Both the position numbers and the translations under genes were made by a program. Positions 53,622-62,252 of a stretch of DNA of 64,000 nt are shown here, piece by piece. The notes under the pieces were generated by a model. It was not told the DNA's origin. It made no database searches and saw only the letters and a program-made list of their open reading frames with translations. This DNA comes from Bin5 sp965261695 (GTDB lineage Bacteria; Chloroflexota; Anaerolineae; Caldilineales; Caldilineaceae): positions 3,410,001 to 3,474,000 of the forward strand of contig OZ253474.1 in the NCBI GenBank assembly GCA_965261695.1, read 5' to 3'. The first letter of the stretch is position 1; the number at the start of each line of letters is the position of its first letter.

Positions 53622-54335
53622 CTATGCGGCAGGCTGTTCGGCCACCTTCACGAAAAGGCGTTTTGCCAGCGAGCGGCCGATAATTTTCACGAGACTTTGC
53701 GGGTCGGTCTGCGGGGAATCGTCCTGTATCTGCACAATGCTCGGGCCGTCAAAGGGTTCAACGTTCAGCACCTTGATCTGATAACCGGGTACCAGATTCA
53801 GTTGCGACAGATAGCGCAGTATCGGCGCGTTGTGGTGTGCCACGCGGCGCAGTTCACCCGATTGTCCGGGATGCAACTCGGCCAGGCAAACCAGTTCCTC
53901 GCTCTCGACCCGACCATTCTGGCTGGGCACCGGATCGCCATGCGGGCAGTGGGTGGGGAAGTTGCAGAGGCTCTCCATGCGCTTTTCGAATTCGGCGCTG
54001 ATGGCGTGCTCCAGCCGCATGGCCTCCGCCTTCACCTGATCCCAGGTAAAGCTCATCACCTCGATCAGAAACACCTCTAGCAGCCGGTGTCTGCGCAGCA
54101 GTTGCAACGCGGCGAGACGGCCCTGATCGGTCAGCCGGATGCCGGCCCGCACAGAGCGCACCACGTGGCCGGTCTCCGTCAGGCGTTTGGTCATGCTGCT
54201 GGCCGCGGCCGGCGACACATCCATCTTCTTCGCCAACACGGAAGTGGAAATCCTGTCGTAGTCTTCACTCAACTCGTAGATCGCCACCAGGTAGTCAAGC
54301 ATCCCATCGGTGATGATGTTGCAAAAAGTACGCAT
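53622..54335 (-). CDS. DtxR/MntR-family metal-dependent repressor with FeoA-like domain
   Basis: 237 residues. An N-terminal winged helix (LDYLVAIYELSEDY, STSVLAKKMDVSPAAASSMTKRL), a dimerisation domain with metal ligands in the region DQVKAEAMRLEHAIS and FPTHCPHGDPVPS, and a C-terminal SH3/FeoA-like part (APILRYLSQLNLVPGYQI). Senses iron or manganese. It lies just ahead of ccmH and tlpA, consistent with iron control of cytochrome maturation; that link is inferred. Its start is 98 bp from the left end of mobile element B. Confidence 0.9.
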   Translation of the reverse strand: MRTFCNIITDGMLDYLVAIYELSEDYDRISTSVLAKKMDVSPAAASSMTKRLTETGHVVRSVRAGIRLTDQGRLAALQLLRRHRLLEVFLIEVMSFTWDQVKAEAMRLEHAISAEFEKRMESLCNFPTHCPHGDPVPSQNGRVESEELVCLAELHPGQSGELRRVAHHNAPILRYLSQLNLVPGYQIKVLNVEPFDGPSIVQIQDDSPQTDPQSLVKIIGRSLAKRLFVKVAEQPAA

Positions 54336-54425
54336 GATCGCTCTCGTTCAACCGCTGGGACGTGCGCGGACTTTTCAGGTAATTGTAGAATTATAGTTTG
54401 TCGGCTGTAAGCTGTCAATACTTGG

Positions 54426-55659
54426 AAATGAACGGGTGCATCCCAAATTTTTGGGGAACGTGCCCCTGCGATCGCGGACCTCTCGCCCGCAGCCGGTTTC
54501 GGCTTGCGCGCCTGTTGAAGAACTGCTCCAATGGGTGACAGATGCAGGTTGCCTGTCGCCAGAATCGAACCGCAGCTCGCCTGATTCTCGTCAACGAAGA
54601 CGCCGCCTGAGCCGCTGCCGTCAACTGTCTCCAGCATACTGACTGCCTGAACCATAGTTCAGACAACTGCTGCGAGTCCTGCCCTTCAAAGCAACTTAGA
54701 AACGCTCCCTCATTCCGAGATGCCCCTGGAATTCCCAGCAACTGCAAACGCCCCGCTTTTGTAGTACACTTGTGCGCAAGACGAACGAGCGCAGCCGCGG
54801 CCATGCCGCAACTGCATACCGATTTCAAATGAATACCATGCCATTTTGCCCATCCTGCCCCCGGCGCGGGGGAGCCACGCGCAGCAAACTGCTGCCCTCC
54901 CTGCCCAGCCGCTGCCGCAACAACCCGTTGCCCGCCATTCCCGAAAAAGCCATTTTGGGACGAAGAATGACGAAGAATGACGAGAAATGACGAAAAATGA
55001 CGAAAGAACACGCCCAAACGTGCCCGAACGTGTCCGAACAAAAAAAAAATTGGCGCGACTAAACGCGACCAAACGCGACTAAACGCAACTAAACGCGACC
55101 TGGCGCGCTCGAACACGCTCGCAAACGCTCGTAACTGCAGGCAAACGCTCGTAACTGCAGGCAAACGCTCGTAACTGCAGGCAAACGCTCGTAAACGCTC
55201 GTAACTGCCTACATGGCACAGCTGACCTGCGCGCCCCGCACGTCGCCTGCAAGCGGCCCGTAAGCCCGGGCGCAGCCGAAATTCCGCCCCCCATTCTTGG
55301 CTTCACCCGCGCGAGGCGCCGATACTGGAACTTCAACAGTGTCTCAACGAACGCCAATCTGTGCGTTTTGTGCGTTTTCAGTACTCAGAGTGATTGCGAT
55401 GCTGTAAATCGTGGTGCGCGGGCGGAAAAAACGCAGCCCAACTGCTCAGCGCCGACGCGCGCTTCCCTTGCATGGGTGCATCCCAGTTTTTCGTTAAGAT
55501 GAAAGGGGGTAGACGAGGAGAGGGGAATGAGAAGACCAAAGGGGATCCCCTGGCGATGCCTGCACTCCGCACGACTCCGCGCAGTCATACCTGGCCTCAA
55601 CTGCTTCAACCGCTTGGCTTTACTCGACGCACAATAATCTGGGATGCACCCAAATGAAC
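54426..55659. mobile_element. Non-autonomous transposable element, copy B, with 8-bp target duplications
   Basis: The element is 54434-55651 (1218 bp), same orientation as copy A and highly similar along its length. Terminal 12-bp inverted repeats are at 54434-54445 and 55640-55651; the flanking direct repeat AAATGAAC (54426-54433 and 55652-55659) is perfect and unrelated to the duplication of copy A, proving independent insertion. The internal terminus is at 55474-55485, again 178 bp from the right end. The decamer region has 25 units (54961-55210) against 22 in copy A. No transposase frame is shared. Confidence 0.92.
54961..55210. repeat. Decamer-periodic array inside element copy B (25 units)
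   Basis: Same four decamer classes as in copy A. GTAACTGCAG alternates with GCAAACGCTC three times here, and copy A has fewer units, so length differs by 30 bp, whole decamers only. Confidence 0.85.
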
Positions 55660-56280
55660 AAATACGTTGACATATTCACACCCACAGCCAGTGCCTTCCA
55701 ACGAGCAAGGCACGGAATTACCCTCAGACAGATCGAGAATATCTTTCAGGGCGAAACGATGACTTGCTGTCCAGCGTGCATCCCGGATTTGGGGCGCCCC
55801 GGTTCAACGGGTTGCGGACACCGGTCTGGATGTCCGGATATGTTCCCCAACTCGCGCCCGCTTTGGACCGCACCCCATGTCCAAAAAAGGGATTGATGAT
55901 TCCAGGGCTATCTGATACAATTCGCTTGTCCCGGTATATGTATTGAGAGTAGAGTTTGAGCTTTGTCATCTGTGGTCAGGACAGAGAAGACACGCTGTCA
56001 TTGTACAGTCCATTCGTGACGCGTTCGAGTTGGATGAGTTACCTCGTCGTTCAACTGGCGCCAGCTCGTTGAGGCTCTGATTCGGTCGTCTGTGGTTGTC
56101 GAAATGGAGGAAGTCGGTCGATAGAGCCTGTGCCCTTTGTAAGGTGGGCTTTGTTGGAACGGGGAGGAGGTGCAGTTCGACAAAATGAACCGTGTCTTGT
56201 CGTTGTATCGCCGAAGTGGTTGCAATCAGGTTGCAGTGCGAATTGATGCCAAAACACCATGAGTGCGAAAAGGGGGACGA
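55652..56280. other. Upstream region of the sugar transporter operon
   Basis: About 620 bp without a convincing gene. At 55775-55795 it holds GTGCATCCCGGATTTGGGG, a degenerate match to the mobile element terminus. The promoter at 55893-55921 lies within. Confidence 0.5.
55893..55921 (+). promoter_or_regulatory. Candidate promoter for the sugar transporter operon
   Basis: TTGATG (55893-55898) and TACAAT (55916-55921) spaced 17 bp. It would give a 5' leader of about 350 nt before the binding-protein gene, long but possible. Confidence 0.45.
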
Positions 56281-57627
56281 ATGATGGCAAGCAAGAGCTT
56301 TTCAAGACGCCAATTTCTGAGAGGGCTTACGGCGACTTCCGCGGGAGCATTGATCCTCAGCGCCTGTGCTGCTCCCTCAGCCGCGCCTGAGGCGCCGTCC
56401 GAGTCGCCTGCACAGCCGGAGACGGTCACCATCAGAACGTTGTGGTCTCCGGGAGGCATTGACAGCTACATGCGTGCGCTGATCGATCTCTACAAGGAGC
56501 AGGAGCCCAACGTAGAGTTCGAGATCAACGTGATTGAGCAGGAACAAAAGCGAGCCACCGAAGTCACGATTATGTCGAATGAGGGCGCGCCCGACTTCGC
56601 CTGGATCAATTTCGGCTCCGGGCTGACCGACAAGTTGGCCGACGCGGGGGCGATTGAACCGCTGAACGGGTACTACGAACAGTACGGATGGTGGGACTAC
56701 CTGCCCGATCATCTTCACACGCACGAGTACAATGGCCAGATTTACCACTTCTCGGTGGCCTCCGTTACGGTGCCTTTGATGTGGGACAACAAGTCGCTCA
56801 TGGCGCAGATCGGAATGGATCCGCCAACGACGATGGATGAGCTCTACGCCTGGGCCGATGCCTGCCATGCCAATGACCTTGAACCGCTGGCGATGGGCGA
56901 CCGGGATGGTTGGCCAGGTTTCCATATGTACCAGTGCCTCGCGACCCGTACGGTCCCGCTGGAGGATTATGAGAAGATCCTCCACTTTGACAAAGAAGAG
57001 CATTACATGGCCGACTATCCTGGTTTCGAGGAGGCTTTCCAGGTGATGCGGGATATGGAAACGGAGAGCGTGTGGGCCAGAGGCGTCCTGGACATGAATG
57101 ATGATCAGGCCAAAGGGCTGCTCTTCAACGGCCAGGCGGTGGCCTATGAGTCGGGCATTTGGGTCTCCGGCCAGGCGCGGGAGGCGCTGGGAGATGATTC
57201 CAGCTTCTTCATGTTCCCACAGATCAATCCCGAGATTCCCTTCCCCCTGACTGCCTCCTATGCCGACGAGTATATGCTTTCTTCGTTTTCTACGGTGAAG
57301 GACGAGGTGGCCGCGTTCTTTGACTTTGTCCTCAGCAAGGATGGTCAGAAAACTGTCGCCAAAATAGGTGGTGGTATGCCGATTCGCACCGACATCACGG
57401 TGGCCGATCTTGAGGGCTACGCCGATGCCACAGTCGGTCAAGTGACGGAGATGTTCGGCAGCGGCGAATTTCCTGTCACGGATGAAATCGTTACCTTCTG
57501 GCCGGCGGAACTATACGCGATGCTGCGCAACAACGTGCAGGCTGCGATTGGAGGCCAGAAAACACCGGCCGAGATTGTTGCCGAATTCGACGAACTGGCC
57601 GCCAAGTTCCGCGCGGGCGAGGCTTAA
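56281..57627 (+). CDS. Sugar ABC transporter substrate-binding lipoprotein (SBP family 1)
   Basis: 448 residues from ATG 56281 (AAGGGGGACGA upstream; an in-frame GTG at 56263 and ATG at 56284 also exist). The N-terminus SRRQFLRGLTATSAG is a twin-arginine signal and LILSAC is a lipobox, so the protein is exported folded and lipid-anchored. The body (TIRTLWSPGG, VEFEINVIEQEQKR, GAPDFAWINFGSG) is like MalE/UgpB-type binding proteins. Two permease genes follow; the ATPase is not in view and may be a shared MsmK/UgpC type encoded elsewhere. Confidence 0.92.
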   Translation: MMASKSFSRRQFLRGLTATSAGALILSACAAPSAAPEAPSESPAQPETVTIRTLWSPGGIDSYMRALIDLYKEQEPNVEFEINVIEQEQKRATEVTIMSNEGAPDFAWINFGSGLTDKLADAGAIEPLNGYYEQYGWWDYLPDHLHTHEYNGQIYHFSVASVTVPLMWDNKSLMAQIGMDPPTTMDELYAWADACHANDLEPLAMGDRDGWPGFHMYQCLATRTVPLEDYEKILHFDKEEHYMADYPGFEEAFQVMRDMETESVWARGVLDMNDDQAKGLLFNGQAVAYESGIWVSGQAREALGDDSSFFMFPQINPEIPFPLTASYADEYMLSSFSTVKDEVAAFFDFVLSKDGQKTVAKIGGGMPIRTDITVADLEGYADATVGQVTEMFGSGEFPVTDEIVTFWPAELYAMLRNNVQAAIGGQKTPAEIVAEFDELAAKFRAGEA

Positions 57628-57660
57628 ACGCAGAGGTTCCTGCGTAGAATTGCGCGTAGC

Positions 57661-57710
57661 GGACGCTTCAGCGTGTTGAGAAACCCTTTCTTCCACATGC
57701 TGGAGCGTCC
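57661..57710 (+). promoter_or_regulatory. Intercistronic hairpin between binding protein and permease genes
   Basis: GGACGCTTCAGCGTG (57661-57675) pairs with CACATGCTGGAGCGTCC (57694-57710) over 15 positions, two of them G-U; the loop is 18 nt. No T run. Such hairpins often stabilise the binding-protein message relative to the permeases. Confidence 0.65.
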
Positions 57711-57754
57711 AAGCCACGATTAGGCGCGCGTTAGTCGATGTATAGCGGGGAAAC

Positions 57755-58684
57755 ATGTCAGACAAGGCACTATCAAACGCAGCAACTGATTGGCGGCAGC
57801 GGCTGCGACGCGGCTGGCGGCGGAATGGCATTGCTTACTTCTTCATTCTGCCGGCTTTCACGTTTTTCATTCTTTTCATCGTCTACCCGCTGGTGGACGG
57901 GCTGGTGCTGAGTCTGTACAGATGGGACGGTCTTAGCGCGCGTCAATTCGTTGGTCTCAGCAACTTTGTCGGCCTGCTCGAAGCCCCCAACTTCTATGGC
58001 GCCGTCAAAAACACGCTGCAATTCACGGTCGTCACGACTGTCGCCAAGATCGTCATCGGTTTCCTGTTAGCCACGGCATTGCATTTTGAGATCCCTGGTT
58101 GGAAGATATTTCGGGCCGTTTTCTACTTGAATGTGATCTTGCCTATGACTGCCGTAGGCGTCCTGTGGAGCGCGATCTTGAATCCCCACTCAGGTCCGCT
58201 TGCCGCCGGTCTTGGCTTGTTCGACTTAGATTTGCCATCTTTGCTGGGCAATCCCAAACTGGTCATGTGGGTGCTGAGTCTTATCGATATCTGGAAATAC
58301 TGCGGTTTTCCGATGATCTTTCTTTATGCCGCCATGGAAGGCATCCCCCAGGACCTGTACGAGGCGGCGGTGCTGGATGGGGGTTCCAATCTGCAGAAGC
58401 TCTGGTATATCACGCTGCCTCTGACAAAGCCGGTACTGCTTACGATCACGCTGCTGCAGACGATCTTCTCGTTCCAGGTATTCGACATCGTCTTCACGAT
58501 GACCAAGGGAGGGCCGGGCTACGCGTCTGAAGTGCTCACCCATTACCTCTATCAGGAAGGGTTCTGGTTTTTGCGATTTGGCAGCGCTTCAGCGACAGCG
58601 GTTCTCTTGCTGCTTGTTATTCTGCTGTTCTCCACGCTGTACATAGGTCAGGGCGGGCTTCGCCAACGGGAAGTCGAGTTCTAG
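57755..58684 (+). CDS. Sugar ABC transporter permease (MalF-like)
   Basis: 309 residues with about six membrane helices beginning IAYFFILPAFTFFILFIVYPLVDG. The EAA loop is EAAVLDGGSNLQKLWYITLPLTKP (about residues 205-228), which docks the ATPase. CGGGGAAAC precedes the ATG. Partner of the next gene. Confidence 0.93.
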   Translation: MSDKALSNAATDWRQRLRRGWRRNGIAYFFILPAFTFFILFIVYPLVDGLVLSLYRWDGLSARQFVGLSNFVGLLEAPNFYGAVKNTLQFTVVTTVAKIVIGFLLATALHFEIPGWKIFRAVFYLNVILPMTAVGVLWSAILNPHSGPLAAGLGLFDLDLPSLLGNPKLVMWVLSLIDIWKYCGFPMIFLYAAMEGIPQDLYEAAVLDGGSNLQKLWYITLPLTKPVLLTITLLQTIFSFQVFDIVFTMTKGGPGYASEVLTHYLYQEGFWFLRFGSASATAVLLLLVILLFSTLYIGQGGLRQREVEF

Positions 58685-58738
58685 CTGCGGCGATGTGCAG
58701 GCAACAAATGAGGTAGAAACCGCAACGGAAGAGGTGAT

Positions 58739-59596
58739 ATGCAGCGCAAGCGGAGTTGGATCGCCGAACATCCCTGGCAGACGGCCATCATCGTATTGCT
58801 TATCTTTTGGGCGGGCAACCAGTTGCTTCCGTTGTTCTGGATGTTCTCGATGTCGTTGAAGACCGACATGGATGTCATCCGCTACCCGTTGAAGCTCGTG
58901 TGGCCGCCGCGTCTGCTGAACTATCCCGAAGCCTGGATCGGCGATACAACCGGCGTCACGTTGAACCTCTACTTTCTCAACAGTGCAATCATCGTCCCAA
59001 GCAGTCTCCTTATCCTGGTTGGCAGCGCAACGCTGGCTGGCTATGCGTTTGGGCGTTTTGATTTTTATGGCCGGCGCGTGCTGTTCTTGTTCCTTGTGTC
59101 GCTGATCGCTGTGCCAATGCACGCTTTGATCGTGCCACTCTATGCTGAACTGAGGGCCTTTGGGCTGATCAACAACTTTCTCGGCCTGATCTTTCTATAC
59201 GTGACCTCAACGCTGCCTTTCTCCATCCTGATTCTCCAATCCTACTTTACGACCTTTCCTTCCGAGTTGGAAGATGCTGCACTGATTGATGGCTGTACGC
59301 GCCTGGGCACGTTCTGGCGCATCGCGCTACCGATTTCCAAGGGGCCGATTTCCGCGATCGCCATCGTCAACTTTATCGGAATGTGGAATGAGGTGCTATT
59401 GGCGATCGTTGTCCTGTGGGAAAATAAGGTGCGGACTGTTGCGCCCGGCCTGCTGGGCTACATGGCGCAGTACGGGGAGACGCGCTGGGGGTTGATATTC
59501 GCCGGCTTGTCTATCGTAACCGTTCCGCTGATCGCCTTTTATCTGATCTTCCATACGAACATCATGAAGGGCGCAACGCTTGGCTCATACAGGTAG
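58739..59596 (+). CDS. Sugar ABC transporter permease (MalG-like)
   Basis: 285 residues, six membrane helices; the EAA loop DAALIDGCTRLGTFWRIALPISK is at about residues 179-201. GAGGTG lies before the ATG. It forms the heterodimeric channel with the MalF-like protein; gap between the two genes is 54 bp. Confidence 0.93.
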   Translation: MQRKRSWIAEHPWQTAIIVLLIFWAGNQLLPLFWMFSMSLKTDMDVIRYPLKLVWPPRLLNYPEAWIGDTTGVTLNLYFLNSAIIVPSSLLILVGSATLAGYAFGRFDFYGRRVLFLFLVSLIAVPMHALIVPLYAELRAFGLINNFLGLIFLYVTSTLPFSILILQSYFTTFPSELEDAALIDGCTRLGTFWRIALPISKGPISAIAIVNFIGMWNEVLLAIVVLWENKVRTVAPGLLGYMAQYGETRWGLIFAGLSIVTVPLIAFYLIFHTNIMKGATLGSYR

Positions 59597-59679
59597 GCAA
59601 GCAGCGACAGGTCAAGCATGGGTACGTCAAGAAGCTTGCTCTTAATGTGAACGTACATTGTCAAAAAGAAAGACGTAAC

Positions 59680-60531
59680 GTGGCACTTCTCGATCAACAA
59701 CAAACGCGCACCTACAACGAGCAAGGGTATCTGTTGATTCCCGGACTCCTGAGTGAGGAAGACCTCGCGCCAGTGCAACGGGTCATTGCCAATACCGTTG
59801 ACCAGATCGCCCGGAATTTGCATGCCGAGGGGAAAATCGAAAATTTGTACGAAGATGAACCGTTCTCCCGCCGGCTTGTTGAGGTCCACAGCGGTGTCGA
59901 AAGGGAATCAATGAGTTGGAATCGGGAGGTTTTGAGCGAAGCTGTCTACGATCTGTGCGTGCATCCAGCTGTGTTGGATATAGCCGAATCGTTGCTCGGT
60001 TCAACCGAAGTCACTATGAACGGAGACTACTGGGTTCGCCCTAAATTGCCGGAAGAGCAACTGACCACGCTTCCATGGCATCAGGATAGCGACTATTACG
60101 GCGCGCAAACCGAGCCGTTGCACCTCCTCTCGATCTGGTTGCCGCTTGTGGACGTTGACGAGACGAACGGTTGTATGCAGTTCATACCTGGCAGTCACAA
60201 GTGGGGGCTGCTACCTACCATGAGGCAAGGCCATCATCTGGCGCCGACCGAAGATGTGGAAGCGCGTGGGCGGGTTGAAACGTTGCCGATGGCAGTAGGG
60301 GATGCCGTTGCCTTCCGCAACCTCACCTTCCATCGCTCGCTAATGAATAACAGTGTAGGGGTACGGTGGAGCATCGATCTGCGCTACAGTGTGACAGGAA
60401 CGCCACTGGACTGGCTGGCTCAGATGGGACTGCACGGATTTGTGGCGCGCAGCCAGCAACAGCCTGAAAGTGTAGATTCCTGGGAGACTTGGCGCGCCAG
60501 GCGACGGGCATGGGAGCAGGAGCAGAGGTAG
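59680..60531 (+). CDS. Phytanoyl-CoA dioxygenase (PhyH) family protein, second of three
   Basis: 283 residues from GTG 59680, chosen because VALLDQQQTRTYNEQGYLLI matches the usual N-terminus; another GTG at 59647 is in frame. Iron ligands: LPWHQDSDYYG (His-x-Asp) and NLTFHRSLMNNS (distal His); the later RWSIDLRYS gives the 2-oxoglutarate Arg. GCMQFIPGSHKWG is typical. Directly downstream of the transporter permeases by 83 bp, so it probably acts on the imported compound. Confidence 0.88.
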   Translation: MALLDQQQTRTYNEQGYLLIPGLLSEEDLAPVQRVIANTVDQIARNLHAEGKIENLYEDEPFSRRLVEVHSGVERESMSWNREVLSEAVYDLCVHPAVLDIAESLLGSTEVTMNGDYWVRPKLPEEQLTTLPWHQDSDYYGAQTEPLHLLSIWLPLVDVDETNGCMQFIPGSHKWGLLPTMRQGHHLAPTEDVEARGRVETLPMAVGDAVAFRNLTFHRSLMNNSVGVRWSIDLRYSVTGTPLDWLAQMGLHGFVARSQQQPESVDSWETWRARRRAWEQEQR

Positions 60532-60603
60532 TGAAGCCAGCCGGCTCTCTCTGTCTGGATTGAACGTGAGTTCGCCCGCAACTAACCCTGGCGCAAGGAT
60601 CCT

Positions 60604-61269
60604 ATGCAGCGCAGAATCGTCGATCTGAGCTATCCTCTCGATCAATCAACCCCTCCCTTTCCCGGCGATGCTCCGGTTGAGATCACGGTGCAGATGTCGA
60701 TTCCCGCCGCCCTTTCGCCCGGCACGCCGGGATACCTGAACACCAGCATCGTGCACGCTTCCCTCCACACCGGCACGCACATGGACGCCTTCTTTCATTT
60801 CTATAATGACAGGGCGACGATCGACCGGATCGCGCTGGCGCAGTGCATTGGGCCAGCCCTGTTGCTTGACCTCGCGTACAAGCGGTCCGAAGAGGAGATT
60901 ACCGAGGATGATCTGGCGCCCTATCGGGAACTGCTCAGCCGCACGCCGAAGGTGATCCTTAACACCGGCTGGGCGCAAAACTGGGGCAAGGCGCTGTACT
61001 TCACCGAGTATCCCGCGTTGACAGGCAACGCTGCCCGCTTCCTGGTGGACTGCGGCGTCGAACTGGTCGGCGTGGATACCCCGTCGGTTGACTATCCGCC
61101 CAACGATGCCCATTTAGTGTTGCTGGGCAATGATGTCCTGATCGTCGAGAATCTGACCAACCTCGATCAAATCGGCCGGCCACTGTTTGACTTCACCGCC
61201 CTGCCCTTGAAAATTACGGGGCGCGACGGCTCGCCGGTGAGGGCTATCGCGGTCGTCGAGGAGTCGTGA
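60604..61269 (+). CDS. Cyclase/kynurenine formamidase-like metal hydrolase
   Basis: 221 residues. HASLHTGTHMDAFFHF holds the HxGTHxDxxxH metal site of the cyclase family; VGVDTPSVDYPPN and HLVLLGNDVLIVENLTNL fit the C-terminal half. The family includes kynurenine formamidases and lactone/isatin hydrolases. Substrate unknown; placement between two dioxygenases suggests hydrolysis of a product of theirs. Confidence 0.88.
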   Translation: MQRRIVDLSYPLDQSTPPFPGDAPVEITVQMSIPAALSPGTPGYLNTSIVHASLHTGTHMDAFFHFYNDRATIDRIALAQCIGPALLLDLAYKRSEEEITEDDLAPYRELLSRTPKVILNTGWAQNWGKALYFTEYPALTGNAARFLVDCGVELVGVDTPSVDYPPNDAHLVLLGNDVLIVENLTNLDQIGRPLFDFTALPLKITGRDGSPVRAIAVVEES

Positions 61270-61374
61270 CGCTGCGCGGCGACCGGCGCAGGTTGTGGAC
61301 TGTGCATGGAAACTTGCTTTTGAACAATGAGGCTGAATCGCAGCCCGATATAGACAACCAGGAGAGATTCAATC

Positions 61375-62220
61375 ATGTCACAGAAAGAAGCAGAGAATGG
61401 GAAAGTGGCCGCAGTCGATGATGGCTGCCCCACGCTGGCGGAACGCTTTTTCTTCGACAACAACGGCTATCTGATCCTGGAAGAGTTCCTGGACGCAGAC
61501 CACGTGAATGCCTTGGTCGAGGCGCTCGGGCGCGTGATGCCGCGTCGGCGCAAATTGCAGGAGCAGGGGGTCCCGCATACCGGCATGACGCAGATTAAGG
61601 GTGAGAAGAGCACGCGCATCTTCTATATCCTCGATGAAGATCCCTTGTTGCTCGAGATGCTCGACTGGCCCGCCATCTGGCCCTACGTGACTGGCCTGCT
61701 CAACGCACGTCCGCATCATCACGCTTCGGACGCGCTCATGGAGTACGGCAGCGACCTGATGGGGCAAAGCATGGGATGGCACATCGATGGGCACGACGAA
61801 GGGTTTCGCAATTTGGGTCCCCACATACCCCTGTTGCAACTCAAGATCGGCTACTACCTCAGCGACATGACGCAGCCCGGGCAGGGCAATCTCTGTATCG
61901 TTCCCGGCAGCCATAAGGCGGCGATTGAGCCTGACCAGGACGATTTGCGCCGGGGAGAGAAATCTGCGGGGATTGCGGAGATCTGTGCGCCGGCGGGCAC
62001 CGCCATTCTGTTTCACAACGCCCTCTGGCATTCGAGCGGCCCGTTCACCAGAGAAGACGGCATGCGCTGTTTGCTCTACTACGCCTACGAACACCCGTGG
62101 ATGATCGCTTCCCAGGAGCACTGGGGCTTTTCCAAGGGGTTCTACAACAGCCTCTCCTCGGATCGGCGCAAGCTGTTTCATGGCTTTGTGTTCGATCCAC
62201 CCGAGCAACGCTGGGGATAG
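61375..62220 (+). CDS. Phytanoyl-CoA dioxygenase (PhyH) family protein, third of three
   Basis: 281 residues with AGGAGAG before the ATG. MGWHIDGHDEGF supplies His-x-Asp and FHNALWHSSGPFTRED the distal His; RCLLYYAYEHPW follows with the Arg. NLCIVPGSHKAAIE is conserved. It is diverged from the copies at 47408 and 59680. It likely closes the transporter-dioxygenase-cyclase operon. Confidence 0.87.
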   Translation: MSQKEAENGKVAAVDDGCPTLAERFFFDNNGYLILEEFLDADHVNALVEALGRVMPRRRKLQEQGVPHTGMTQIKGEKSTRIFYILDEDPLLLEMLDWPAIWPYVTGLLNARPHHHASDALMEYGSDLMGQSMGWHIDGHDEGFRNLGPHIPLLQLKIGYYLSDMTQPGQGNLCIVPGSHKAAIEPDQDDLRRGEKSAGIAEICAPAGTAILFHNALWHSSGPFTREDGMRCLLYYAYEHPWMIASQEHWGFSKGFYNSLSSDRRKLFHGFVFDPPEQRWG

Positions 62221-62252
62221 TGGGCGGGCGGCATCCTCATGTTGCTTCGGTG

